Assembly: GCA_041164045.1 (NCBI GenBank)
Contig: JBEAQD010000035.1
Span: 1 to 22,146, forward strand
Direction of reading: 5' to 3'
DNA from: CALRBF01 sp041164045
GTDB lineage: Bacteria > Patescibacteriota > Minisyncoccia > SW-4-49-11
DNA length: 22,146 bases
How positions within the stretch are numbered: the first letter of the stretch is position 1; each line of letters opens with the position of its first letter. Positions 8,058 to 16,488 of this stretch are shown here, piece after piece. The notes under the pieces were generated by a model. That model saw only the letters and a program-made list of their open reading frames with translations. It made no database searches and was not told the origin of the DNA. The position numbers and the translations under genes were made by a program.

Positions 8058-9341
8058 TTATTCGTTATCAATAATAGGCAAACCAATCGGTGGAGTAGCT
8101 TTTTTGGCTTGTACTCTCTTCAAAGTAGAAGTTGTAACTGATCCACCTGGAAAGTGAAAAATCGTCGTCAATTCTTCAGTATTAAAGATAAATTTTGTAC
8201 TAGCAATTTTACGCTTTACATAATTATCTAATAATAAAATTTTTCTAAGTCGCTCTAGCCCCCTCTGAGGCCTATTAAAGAAATCAGTAACCGATGGAAT
8301 ACTATTTTCATCAGGTTTAAATGAATTAAGATTGGCATCATTGAATTGTTGTAAAGATGCTAATACAGACTTAACAGGAGATGGATCAAAGGTAGCCTTG
8401 GGAGCTATATAAACAATTCTAAATGCAGTTATAAATCCAGGTTTACTCATACTATATTCAATTATCTCAATCATATTCTTCTTACCTGGAGTTAAGTTTT
8501 GATCTATTCCAAATTTTTGTTCTTTTGGAGACGGCGCTTTGGGTGCTGGGACCAAACCAAAGGATATAAACTCTATAATAGGAGCTATATATTTGTCTAT
8601 AAATGTTCTTTTGTCTTCAAAATCTCTATCTAAAATTTTATCTAATTCTTTTTTACTTACTTTAGTTAGTGCATCATCAAGTGGAGAAATTGGTAATTGA
8701 ATCCAAACTTGCTCATTGGGTTCAATATTAGCCATTACTTCTAAAACCTGAGCCAAAGGGTCATTAATTTGAGCATCAACATTAGGATCCAAAAATTGCT
8801 GATAAGTCCTAATTGGATAGGCATCGTTCTTAGCCATACCTAGATCCATTCCAAATAAGTCATATTCAACCTCTAATTTATCATTTTTATAACCTTGAGT
8901 ATAATCTGATACTTCTATAATTTCAACCTCTGGAAAAGCAGCATAAATACCACTCTCTACCATTTTTCTATACTTAGTATGAGTACGAATCAAAAAGTGT
9001 AAACTACCACCAATAGACACTATTTCCAAGGAAAACATATCAGGCAATGCCCCCTCTACATTGGTCTCCCACCAAGAATAAGATGATTGTCCTCCATGTA
9101 AAGTAGTCAGAAATTGTTCCATTGATTTTGGAGTTTTCTCTTCATTTTTTTCTAATACTATTTCCAATAGTACAAATTCCAAATTTTTAGCAATCCAATT
9201 CCCTCTTATATAGTCATAGTATAAAGTTTTGAGTATTGTCCATAATATAATAGGCAACCAAATCCACCAAGCCCAAGCAATAGCTTGAAATAAGAAAAAT
9301 GGATTGTCTATTGATATATATTGTCCAATTTCATTAAACAT
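8058..9341 (-). CDS. N-terminally anchored membrane protein paired with the ATPase (427 aa, unknown)
   Basis: Not a family I can name with confidence. One hydrophobic, tryptophan-rich anchor (about residues 15-38, with AWAWWIWLPIILW) is followed by a large soluble domain of mixed alpha/beta character. This contains GALPDMFSLEIVSIGGSLHFLIRT (a strand-turn-strand segment), a proline-rich FVPAPKAPSPKEQ-like hinge and the C-terminal ELTTIFHFPGGSVTTSTL. The arrangement, an anchored partner directly before a soluble VirD4-like ATPase, resembles conjugative-type coupling proteins split into a membrane part and a motor part. The stop is 9 nt before the ATPase start. It is the first gene of its operon; the proposed promoter at 9356-9384 would leave a leader of only about 8 nt, and no Shine-Dalgarno is seen. 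Confidence 0.75.
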   Translation of the reverse strand: MFNEIGQYISIDNPFFLFQAIAWAWWIWLPIILWTILKTLYYDYIRGNWIAKNLEFVLLEIVLEKNEEKTPKSMEQFLTTLHGGQSSYSWWETNVEGALPDMFSLEIVSIGGSLHFLIRTHTKYRKMVESGIYAAFPEVEIIEVSDYTQGYKNDKLEVEYDLFGMDLGMAKNDAYPIRTYQQFLDPNVDAQINDPLAQVLEVMANIEPNEQVWIQLPISPLDDALTKVSKKELDKILDRDFEDKRTFIDKYIAPIIEFISFGLVPAPKAPSPKEQKFGIDQNLTPGKKNMIEIIEYSMSKPGFITAFRIVYIAPKATFDPSPVKSVLASLQQFNDANLNSFKPDENSIPSVTDFFNRPQRGLERLRKILLLDNYVKRKIASTKFIFNTEELTTIFHFPGGSVTTSTLKRVQAKKATPPIGLPIIDNE

Positions 9342-9355
9342 AAATTGATATATTT

Positions 9356-9384
9356 TATATAAATTAAGTATATCATATTGTCAA
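9356..9384 (-). promoter_or_regulatory. Promoter of the ATPase/PBP1A operon
   Basis: On the minus strand, TTGACA (9384-9379), a 17-nt spacer and TATATA (9361-9356; four of six matches to TATAAT). The predicted start near 9349 leaves about 8 nt before the ATG at 9341. It begins inside the T-rich tract that ends the preceding operon, so terminator and promoter are directly abutted. Confidence 0.6.
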
Positions 9385-9428
9385 AAAAATAGAAAATAAA
9401 TATTTTAAAATTATAATTTTAAAATATT
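9385..9428 (-). terminator. A/T-only palindromic terminator after the sec operon
   Basis: Positions 9399-9428 are a perfect 30-bp palindrome (each arm AATATTTTAAAATTA, 15 bp, no spacer). On the minus strand it is followed by a T-rich tract (TATTTTCTATTTTTTT, reaching about 9383), as expected of an intrinsic terminator for the DHH-like gene that ends at 9485. The plus-strand side has GGGG after the palindrome and no T tract. The stem contains no G-C pair, which would make it weak unless helped by the U tract. Confidence 0.6.
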
Positions 9429-9484
9429 GGGGATAAATTTGCTTTTAATTTTAAATTAATACTTATTAATTTAGATATAGATAA

Positions 9485-10621
9485 TTAACTCAATATATCT
9501 ATAATTTTTTGGTTTAATTCTTTACCTGTTGTATGTATATCCTTGTCTGAGGGGTAATTATAGACTAATATTCCTTCCTGATACTCCCCTTCTAGATGTG
9601 ATTGTAAATTACTCATATCAAAGTTAGGCATATTGATATAACCTTGTTTACTGCTTTTAGTATTATCCACTAATATATGTAGTCCAACAATATCCTTTGG
9701 CAAATATCTGAATAATTCTCTATTAATAACTATAATATCTTGCTCAGTTGTATGAGTCTTTGTAAAATCATGAGTGAATAATTTGGAATAGGCATATCTA
9801 GTGGACTTTCCATCTTTCCCAAATTCTATAAATTCAAGATGAGCTAATATTCTACCAATTAATAATATTTGATTATCTGAGACTATAGACTCTAGAGCTT
9901 GAATTATTAATTCATAATCATTTGGTAATTCTCTTAATTTGATGATGGTTTTTTCTAAATTCAAATTTTTATTATTAGATAAAATTAATGATAATAATAA
10001 GCTGTTTATTATATTTTTATCATTTAGGCTATGTCTTGAATATGTTTTGAGATATTCAAAAATAATTTCTGCACTAGAAATATATTGATTTTCAACTATA
10101 GTGCTTTCGGAATATGGGTGAGGTATATCCATAGCTGAGATTGCCAAAGATGGAGTCTCTAAGAATATATGTGGATAATTTAGGAAATGACTACCTAATT
10201 GAGTCCAGTTTTTGGTATCAAGAGTCATCACTAAATCATAAGGATATTTACCTGGTTGAATTGAAACCAAATCGGATTTGAATTTATCGGAAGGCGAATT
10301 AATATAAATTCTAAGTTCAGTATCTGTCTTATCATATTTGATAGATTCTACTGGATATTGAGTAATATCTATGCTTATTATAGATTCTACTGAACCTTGT
10401 ATTACTGAGGTTATACTTGATAGGTCTATAAAATTTAATGAATTTTGTAAATTTAGATAAGAAGACAAGATAGTAACATTTTTACCTTCTGCTCTTAATA
10501 AGGCAGAGAGTGCTAAAGCAGTTCCCAAAATTTGTTCCCCACCAGTTTCTGGAATTGGTATTAAAATTGAATTAGCTTGTTTCAAGGTATTATGTATCAG
10601 TTCTAAATTCTGTTCAGTCAT
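9485..10621 (-). CDS. DHH-phosphoesterase-like protein, probably catalytically inactive
   Basis: A 378-aa protein with the layout of NrnA-type DHH/DHHA1 phosphoesterases (nanoRNase / pAp phosphatase). The first strand-loop-helix is SILIPIPETGGEQILGTALA (18-37), aligning with the canonical THxNPDGDAIGSALA but with H, D and D replaced by P, G and Q. A conserved DLVMTLDTKNWTQLG (129-143) keeps the motif II aspartate (D135). The signature DHH-P-S is replaced by LET-P-S (154-158), and ISSAEIIFEYLK (181-192) matches the following helix. The C-terminal half is DHHA1-like in position but weak in sequence. With motifs I and III lost, metal-dependent hydrolysis is unlikely; an RNA- or nucleotide-binding or structural role is an inference. 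It starts 11 nt after secF and ends the ybaB-secD-secF operon. Confidence 0.7.
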   Translation of the reverse strand: MTEQNLELIHNTLKQANSILIPIPETGGEQILGTALALSALLRAEGKNVTILSSYLNLQNSLNFIDLSSITSVIQGSVESIISIDITQYPVESIKYDKTDTELRIYINSPSDKFKSDLVSIQPGKYPYDLVMTLDTKNWTQLGSHFLNYPHIFLETPSLAISAMDIPHPYSESTIVENQYISSAEIIFEYLKTYSRHSLNDKNIINSLLLSLILSNNKNLNLEKTIIKLRELPNDYELIIQALESIVSDNQILLIGRILAHLEFIEFGKDGKSTRYAYSKLFTHDFTKTHTTEQDIIVINRELFRYLPKDIVGLHILVDNTKSSKQGYINMPNFDMSNLQSHLEGEYQEGILVYNYPSDKDIHTTGKELNQKIIDILS

Positions 10622-10632
10622 AATTAAGATTA

Positions 10633-11550
10633 TTAATCTTTTTTATACCAAGCTCTATAAAATACTATTAAAAGAGGAGAGGCTATAAAGATTGATGAAT
10701 ATGTACCAAAGAAAACTCCCAAGAATAAAGCTAACGCAAAATATTGTACTGAAGCTCCACCATATAAGAATATTCCTCCCAAGACTACTAACAATGTCAA
10801 AGAGGTATTAATTGAGCGAGCTAAACTCTGATCAATACTTTTACCTACTATTTCCTCGAATTTATCGCCTCCATAACGCCTGACATTTTCTCTTACTCTA
10901 TCAAAAACTACAATAGTATCATTGACAGATGAGCCTAATATAGATAGTAAAGCAATTATAAATAGAACATCAATTTGCAAAATTCCTCTATATGACAAAT
11001 AAGCAAAAATACCAGTTGGGATAATTATATCATGTATCAAAGCTACAATAGCTGTGAATCCATAAAATCTTGACGGAACTGGATATGATATTCCTTTAAA
11101 GACATATGTCATAAATATTATAATAGTCACTAATACTACTATAATTGCTATTATTACTCTATTCCTGAGTTCTTCTCCAATACTAGAACTTATTAGAACA
11201 TTTGACTTTTCCTTGATAATGTCAGCTTTAGAAATATCTTCAGTGTCATATTTGAGTGCAATGGCTTCTTTTAACTTGGTATAATCTTCCTCATTAATTG
11301 GTTCTAGTTCTATCTTGAAAGTATTATCTTGTTTAGTAATCACTCTTGGAGTTTGACCGTTCTCTATAAGTACCTGTTTTAACTCATCACTTGATAAATC
11401 TGACTTACTTATAATTTCCCATTCAATCGTTCTTCCCCCTACAAAATCTGGTCCGAGCTTTAAACCAAATACTGCAATACTAGCAATAGAAGCTATAATT
11501 AAGACTAGTCCTAAGATCAACCATATTTTAGTATATTTTATAATCCACAT
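10633..11550 (-). CDS. secF: Protein translocase subunit SecF
   Basis: Partner of SecD in the SecDF complex, which uses the proton gradient to pull proteins out of SecYEG on the extracytoplasmic side. The 305-aa protein has the SecF order: first span (about 9-29), the FxGG-like motif GPDFVGGRTIEWE (33-45), a short periplasmic-type domain (about 45-125), then five spans. The typical SVNDTIVVFDRVRENVRRYGG (about 208-228) and RSINTSLTLLVVLGGIFLYGG are present, and the protein ends with a basic YRAWYKKD. Its ATG lies 2 nt after the secD stop. The usual SecD-SecF gene order is kept, and the two are separate genes rather than fused. Confidence 0.97.
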   Translation of the reverse strand: MWIIKYTKIWLILGLVLIIASIASIAVFGLKLGPDFVGGRTIEWEIISKSDLSSDELKQVLIENGQTPRVITKQDNTFKIELEPINEEDYTKLKEAIALKYDTEDISKADIIKEKSNVLISSSIGEELRNRVIIAIIVVLVTIIIFMTYVFKGISYPVPSRFYGFTAIVALIHDIIIPTGIFAYLSYRGILQIDVLFIIALLSILGSSVNDTIVVFDRVRENVRRYGGDKFEEIVGKSIDQSLARSINTSLTLLVVLGGIFLYGGASVQYFALALFLGVFFGTYSSIFIASPLLIVFYRAWYKKD

Positions 11551-11552
11551 AA

Positions 11553-13091
11553 TTATTTCTGTAATGTTATAAATTTACCAAATTTGGTCTTTAGTAACCA
11601 ATTCTGATAACCTAATAAAGTTATAAATAATCTACTGACAGTAATAGCCGTAAATAAACTCACAACTATACCGATAACTAAAGTTAACCCGAACCCTCTT
11701 ACTACTCCTGATGCTAAATAGAATAAGATCAAAGCTGAAATCAAGGTAGTAACTTGAGAGTCACGAATAGATTCCCAAGCTCGCTTGAATCCTTCTTTAG
11801 CACTAGCTTCGAAATCTCTACCACTTTTTAACTCTTCTTTCATCCTTTCAAAAATCAGAATATTCCCATCAACCGCTAGTCCAATACTAACTATAAATCC
11901 AGTAATACCCGCAATAGTCAAAGTAAATCCGAATAAATTAAATATAGCTAATACTAGAATCGAATATACAAGTAAAGCCAATACAGCAATCACACCCAAG
12001 GCTCTATAGAAAATCACCATAAATATAGCTACCAATAACAAACCAGCTACTCCTGCTCTAATACTTTGATATAAAGATTCAAGACCTAGGCTAGCTTCTA
12101 CGGTTTGTTGAGAAGCGATAGTAATAGGTACAGGCAAAGCTCCAGCATTCAAATCATCTACCAATTCTTTAGCTGATTCAGCTGTAAAATCTCCAGAAAT
12201 TGTAGCCTGTCCATTTGGGATTTCTTGATTGATACGAGGAGCACTGACTACATCCCCATCTAAGAGTATATATAATATTTCTCCAATATTATTCTTTGTA
12301 AATTCTGCAAATCTTTGTTTACCCTCATCATCAAAGCTAACTCCAACTTGTGGCTGTCTAGTTTGCTGGTCAAAAATAACCTCGGCTGTTTTGACATTTT
12401 TTCCAGTCAATACAGCAGGTTCTCTAAAATAAGGATTATCAAAGTTCTCAAAATTTCCAGCTTGGAATTGTTCTAATAATTTTTGAGTTTCCTCAGCAGG
12501 CCTTGCTTGGTAAAAAGTCAGGGTTGGAGTTTGACCTATTCTTTGTACAGCTTCTTTGGAATTTTCAATACCCGCTAATTCTACTACTAATCTAACTGTA
12601 TCTCCCTCTTCCAAATATATTCTAGGCTCACTCACCCCAAAGCTATCTACTCTCTTAGTGACCACTTTTTTCAAACTATCCAAAGCCTGACTTCTATCCG
12701 AATCAGTTACTGAGCTAAGATCAATATCATAGACCACTCTTACTCCTCCTTGCAAATCTAATCCTAGAATGAAAGTATTATCTGGTAATTTGGGAATTCC
12801 TCTTTGATCTAACCATTGGTCAAAACCTCTTAATTTGAAAGGTAATTGCTCCCATTTAGATAATTGGTCAATTTTAGTATTAACATAATCTATAGCTAAA
12901 TTCGCAGGTTTTGCATAAATATAAAGTAAAGCTATTATAGATAACACAATAATACCAATAGATTGTCTTATGATATTTCCTTTTTTAGTCTTACCCTTAA
13001 CACAGTACCATATAAGTTTGAATACCATTTTAAAAGGCAGCCATATTAAATTCAGTACATTCTTAGGTAGTCTTTTCAGCCAGTTCAGCAT
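11553..13091 (-). CDS. secD: Protein translocase subunit SecD
   Basis: Membrane subunit of SecDF that assists late steps of Sec export. In 512 residues: a cytoplasmic basic N-terminus that is unusually long (about 40 aa, with amphipathic NLIWLPFKMVFKLIWYC), first span (about 41-60), the hallmark LGLDLQGGVRVVYDIDL (109-125), the P1 head domain including PTLTFYQARPAEE and VSFDDEGKQRFAEFT, ALPVPITIASQQTVEASLG before the second span, and the C-terminal five-span block. That block carries IAGITGFIVSIGLAVDGNILIFERMKEE, which holds the conserved Asp used in proton flow. It follows ybaB by 20 nt and precedes secF by 2 nt. No Shine-Dalgarno is evident. Confidence 0.97.
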   Translation of the reverse strand: MLNWLKRLPKNVLNLIWLPFKMVFKLIWYCVKGKTKKGNIIRQSIGIIVLSIIALLYIYAKPANLAIDYVNTKIDQLSKWEQLPFKLRGFDQWLDQRGIPKLPDNTFILGLDLQGGVRVVYDIDLSSVTDSDRSQALDSLKKVVTKRVDSFGVSEPRIYLEEGDTVRLVVELAGIENSKEAVQRIGQTPTLTFYQARPAEETQKLLEQFQAGNFENFDNPYFREPAVLTGKNVKTAEVIFDQQTRQPQVGVSFDDEGKQRFAEFTKNNIGEILYILLDGDVVSAPRINQEIPNGQATISGDFTAESAKELVDDLNAGALPVPITIASQQTVEASLGLESLYQSIRAGVAGLLLVAIFMVIFYRALGVIAVLALLVYSILVLAIFNLFGFTLTIAGITGFIVSIGLAVDGNILIFERMKEELKSGRDFEASAKEGFKRAWESIRDSQVTTLISALILFYLASGVVRGFGLTLVIGIVVSLFTAITVSRLFITLLGYQNWLLKTKFGKFITLQK

Positions 13092-13111
13092 AATCTTATA
13101 ATTGTCTCAAT

Positions 13112-13390
13112 TTACATCCCCATTCCCATTTCAGCAGCTACTTCTTTTTGCAAGTCTTTTTTGGCTGATTCAATAGCCTCAACAATTGTTTTCTCTAATT
13201 TTGATTTATCCTGCATTAATTCATCACTGATTTTGAATTCTTTGATAGCCTGAGTGCCATCCATAGTAACGGAAACTCCCTTATGCTCTTTGGTAATTCT
13301 TTTTTTAGCTAATTTCTTTTGTAATTTTTGCATCTCTGAGAATTGAGAAAACATTTCTTTTGCTTGGTTAAATCCATCGAACATTCCCAT
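13112..13390 (-). CDS. YbaB/EbfC-family nucleoid-associated protein
   Basis: A 92-aa protein of the YbaB/EbfC family, small dimeric DNA-binding proteins of the nucleoid. It shows the family pattern: N-terminal helix rich in K/Q (NQAKEMFSQFSEMQKLQKKLAKKRI), a central beta hairpin (HKGVSVTMDGTQAIKEFKIS), then an acidic/basic helix (DKSKLEKTIVEAIESAKKDLQKEVAAEM) and a Met/Gly-rich tail ending in MGMGM. Usual length is 95-110 aa, so it is slightly short. It is the first gene of the ybaB-secD-secF-DHH-like unit, behind the promoter at 13420-13448. In many bacteria ybaB sits beside dnaX and recR; here it sits beside secD, a different setting. Confidence 0.85.
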   Translation of the reverse strand: MGMFDGFNQAKEMFSQFSEMQKLQKKLAKKRITKEHKGVSVTMDGTQAIKEFKISDELMQDKSKLEKTIVEAIESAKKDLQKEVAAEMGMGM

Positions 13391-13419
13391 ATTAATATCT
13401 ATTAACTATTATGAAATAA

Positions 13420-13448
13420 ATTATATCATAAAAATTGATTTTTGAGAA
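13420..13448 (-). promoter_or_regulatory. Promoter of the ybaB-secDF operon
   Basis: Minus strand: TTCTCA (13448-13443, four of six), 17-nt spacer, perfect TATAAT (13425-13420). The predicted start near 13413 gives a leader of about 22 nt. A short inverted repeat ATGTA-N4-TACAT lies just upstream at 13455-13468 and could be an operator, but may be chance. Confidence 0.55.
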
Positions 13449-13468
13449 TAGATCATGTAGATTTACAT

Positions 13469-13485
13469 AAAAAAGTATATTACTT
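13469..13485 (-). terminator. Weak hairpin plus T tract after the glycosyltransferase gene
   Basis: Minus strand: AAGTA-ATA-TACTT followed by TTTT, 10 nt after the stop of the glycosyltransferase gene at 13495. The stem is only five base pairs with a 3-nt loop, so termination here is tentative; read-through into ybaB is possible. Confidence 0.3.
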
Positions 13486-13494
13486 ATTTACCTG

Positions 13495-14625
13495 CTATTG
13501 TTCTAAAAGTAGTTTTTTATAAACTCTATAGGTTTGTTTGACCATATTCTGCCAAGTAAATGCCTTAGCTCTTTCTAAACCTTTTTCTCTATACTCCTTG
13601 GCTATTAGTGGATTATGGACTAATGTGGTAATAGACTTAGTAATAGCCTCTACATCATATGGATCAACCAGAATACCAGCGTCGCCCACTACTTCTGGTA
13701 GACAGGATGAATTGGAGCTAATCACTGGAGTATTTAGACTCATAGCTTCGATTATAGGTATCCCAAATCCCTCATAAAGACTAAGATACATAAAGGCTTT
13801 AGCTTGTTTTAATAATAATATTTTCTCTTCATCGGTAATAAAACCAACAAATATTACTCTATCTTGTAAATTGTATTTAGAGATTGTTTCATCAATTTGA
13901 GTATCATAATTATACCCCTTACCTCCAGCTATTATAAATTTGAGCTTACTGTCAGGGTTAGATTCAATATATTTAGCAAAAGCTTGTAGTGCTATTGGTA
14001 TATTTTTACGAGGTTGTAGGCTTCCAAGATATAGTATATATTCCTTTTTTAATGCCATTCCTACTTTTTGGGAGTTACTAATTACTGTTGGTATATTGGA
14101 TATAAGGCCTCCATTATAAATATTATGAATTTTATTAAAATTAGTCCCAAATATATTTTGAATTGCATATTTTGAATGCTTGGATACTGTTATTATTGCA
14201 TCTGATTTTTGAATAGATTGTGGTATGAGAGTATTTAATAAAAACTTATCTAAAAATTTGATATGCTGAGGTACAAATTTCCAAGATATGTCATGAATTG
14301 TATTTAGCATCTTGGTATATTTTGGCAAACCAAATAAAGGAGCTATATATTGAATATGTAATAAGTCTATATTATATTGATGACAAGCTTTTGGTAAGAG
14401 ATATTCCGTCCAGATTAGTTTTGACTTTGGTAATAGCGGAATAACCCTCCAATTATTAGGCAAGTTCTTTAGAGTTGGGACTTGATACCAATCTTCGGTA
14501 TCTGTGAATAAATAAAATTTATGCCCAATTTCTAATTGTGACAACCCTTTAATTAGCTCCAAAGTATAAACTTCATCCCCTGTTCTTTTTTTACCTATTG
14601 CTCTTATATCTATCGCTATGTTCAT
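13495..14625 (-). CDS. GT4-family glycosyltransferase (GT-B fold)
   Basis: Transfers a sugar from an activated nucleotide donor to an unknown acceptor, probably a cell-envelope glycan or lipid. The 376-aa protein starts MNIAIDIRAIGKKRTGDEVYTLELIKGL, a typical N-terminal Rossmann domain with its glycine-containing acceptor loop. It continues with LLHIQYIAPLFG and ITVSKHSKYAIQ, and has the C-terminal donor domain: EYILYLGSLQPRKNIPIAL, VIFVGFITDEEKILLLKQA, and the E-x7-E type signature in LYEGFGIPIIEAM followed by TPVISSNSSCLPEVVGDAGILVDPYD. It has no membrane span. The ATG is 3 nt after the PBP2 stop, so it belongs to the mreBCD-mrdA operon, at the position where rodA might be expected. Acceptor and donor cannot be deduced. 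Confidence 0.92.
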   Translation of the reverse strand: MNIAIDIRAIGKKRTGDEVYTLELIKGLSQLEIGHKFYLFTDTEDWYQVPTLKNLPNNWRVIPLLPKSKLIWTEYLLPKACHQYNIDLLHIQYIAPLFGLPKYTKMLNTIHDISWKFVPQHIKFLDKFLLNTLIPQSIQKSDAIITVSKHSKYAIQNIFGTNFNKIHNIYNGGLISNIPTVISNSQKVGMALKKEYILYLGSLQPRKNIPIALQAFAKYIESNPDSKLKFIIAGGKGYNYDTQIDETISKYNLQDRVIFVGFITDEEKILLLKQAKAFMYLSLYEGFGIPIIEAMSLNTPVISSNSSCLPEVVGDAGILVDPYDVEAITKSITTLVHNPLIAKEYREKGLERAKAFTWQNMVKQTYRVYKKLLLEQ

Positions 14626-14628
14626 AAC

Positions 14629-16488
14629 TTATTCTTTAAACCCTCTATTCTGATAATACCACTCATATACCTTTTTGGTAATAGGTATAGTAGTTTTAAA
14701 GCTTTCATCGCCTTCTTCTACCAAAACAATAATAGATAATTGTGGTTTTTCAACTGGACCATAGGATACAAACCAAGAGTTATTCTTTATTCTACCCGTC
14801 TGAGCAGTTCCTGTCTTTCCTGCAGTGCTAAATGGTAAATCCTTTAACTGATAACCTGTACCATCTGTAATAGTCTTTTTCATACCTTCTTTGACTATAT
14901 CGTAATTTTCTTGTGAAACTGGAATTTCTTGTAGAATGTTATTTGATTTTATATTCAATTCTACCGTATCATCTTTTCTGATACCTTGATAAAGATATGG
15001 CTTATATAATTTGCCTTTGCTTGCAATAGCATTCACACTATTTAAAATTTGAAGAGGTGTAGCTAGCATTCCTCCTTGTCCAATTGAAGCATTATAAGTA
15101 TCTCCCAAGAGCCACAATTCATTTTTGACTTGTTTTTTCCAATCTGGGTCTGCCACATTACCTTTAGCTTCTCCTGTCAAATCAATTTGAGTTGATGCAC
15201 CAAAGCCATAATATCTATAGTATTGGGCTAATTTTTCAATTCCAAGTCCTTTTTGATTTGATGTTCCACCTACAAAAGTATAATAAAATACATTTACAGA
15301 ATCTGAAATAGATTTATAAGTATCGGAAATACCATGAATTTTCCAATCTGGATAAATAAATGGCTTATCTGGATCATAAGAATTATTTACTACTAATTTA
15401 CCTAAAGGATCATTTATTGTAGTCTTGGCATTAATAATACCTTCTTGTAATAATCCACTTGCAATTAATGGTTTTACTGTTGAGGCTGGAGCATATTCTC
15501 CAGCTATACATCGATTTAAAAGAGGATTATCTTTATCTTCTAGCAGACTATCATAATCTTTTTGTGTAATACCTTTGGTGAAAAGATTATTATCAAAACT
15601 AGGTAAACTAACCATAGATAATACTTCCCCATTTTGAGGATTCATCACAATAGCAGCAGCTTTAGTCAATCCATTCTCGTTAAGCACTTCTTGTATAGTA
15701 TCTTGCATTACTTTTTGTAATTCAGCATCAATGGTCAACTGGATTGAATTTCCGTTTTGAACTGACTTAATTGGAATTTCACTATTACGAGGATTTATCA
15801 AACCATACTCCCCTTTTAATTGAGTCTCATATACTTTTTCTATACCCTTTTTCCCAATAATATCATCTCTCAAATATCTTGGATTATTAATAATATCTGA
15901 CTCAGATAATTTACCATTATATCCTATTATATGCGCAAAATATTTAGAATCAGGATATTTTCTAATACTGGAGCGAATTAATTCAAAACCAGGATATTTA
16001 TCCTGACTGACCTCAAAAGTTATGGCTTGTTCTTGAGACATATTATCTACTATAATTATTTCTGATTCTTGACTATTCAATACCTCTCTAAATCTTTTTT
16101 CATCAAGATTAAAAAAACTTTTTATATCCTGTATTACCTGATTTTTTTGATCTTCATCTTTTGGTAATAATTCTGGTTTTAAGAGTAGAGAAAATACAAC
16201 TTCATTATAAGCTAAGATAACACCGTTTCTATCATAAATATTACCTCTCAATGGCTTAATATAGTTTTTACTAATAATTCTAGACTGTACTAAATCTTGC
16301 TCTTTAGTGTTACCAAACTGTAGCTGAAACACTCTAAATAAGAATAATCCTATAAATAATATAGCTATAATAGCTAAAAATATAAACTGCTTATAATTAT
16401 CAAAACTATTAATATATAGAGCAGAGTTTCCATCTCTATCCAAAAACAAATCTTCGGGAGTAATATCATTATCAAATAATTTTTTCAT
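14629..16488 (-). CDS. mrdA: Class B penicillin-binding protein 2 (elongasome transpeptidase)
   Basis: Peptidoglycan transpeptidase that works with MreBCD in cell elongation. I chose the ATG at 16488 (MKKLFDNDITPEDLF, 619 aa) rather than the in-frame ATG at 16539, whose extra 17 residues are read from the end of mreD. There is one anchor (about 35-53), then a PBP dimerisation domain with LRGNIYDRNGVILAYNE (about 81-97) and GKKGIEKVYETQLKG. The transpeptidase has nucleophile S336 in STVK (336-339), SVN (397-399) and KTGT (558-561), plus ASIGQGGMLATPLQ. The last 17 nt of mreD overlap its start. Length is close to the 600-650 aa of PBP2. The partner glycosyltransferase RodA is not in the window. 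Confidence 0.95.
   Translation of the reverse strand: MKKLFDNDITPEDLFLDRDGNSALYINSFDNYKQFIFLAIIAILFIGLFLFRVFQLQFGNTKEQDLVQSRIISKNYIKPLRGNIYDRNGVILAYNEVVFSLLLKPELLPKDEDQKNQVIQDIKSFFNLDEKRFREVLNSQESEIIIVDNMSQEQAITFEVSQDKYPGFELIRSSIRKYPDSKYFAHIIGYNGKLSESDIINNPRYLRDDIIGKKGIEKVYETQLKGEYGLINPRNSEIPIKSVQNGNSIQLTIDAELQKVMQDTIQEVLNENGLTKAAAIVMNPQNGEVLSMVSLPSFDNNLFTKGITQKDYDSLLEDKDNPLLNRCIAGEYAPASTVKPLIASGLLQEGIINAKTTINDPLGKLVVNNSYDPDKPFIYPDWKIHGISDTYKSISDSVNVFYYTFVGGTSNQKGLGIEKLAQYYRYYGFGASTQIDLTGEAKGNVADPDWKKQVKNELWLLGDTYNASIGQGGMLATPLQILNSVNAIASKGKLYKPYLYQGIRKDDTVELNIKSNNILQEIPVSQENYDIVKEGMKKTITDGTGYQLKDLPFSTAGKTGTAQTGRIKNNSWFVSYGPVEKPQLSIIVLVEEGDESFKTTIPITKKVYEWYYQNRGFKE

Noticed and set aside
13455..13468. 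ATGTA-N4-TACAT as a regulatory operator
   Set aside because: Five-base arms are expected by chance in A+T-rich DNA; mentioned only beside the promoter.
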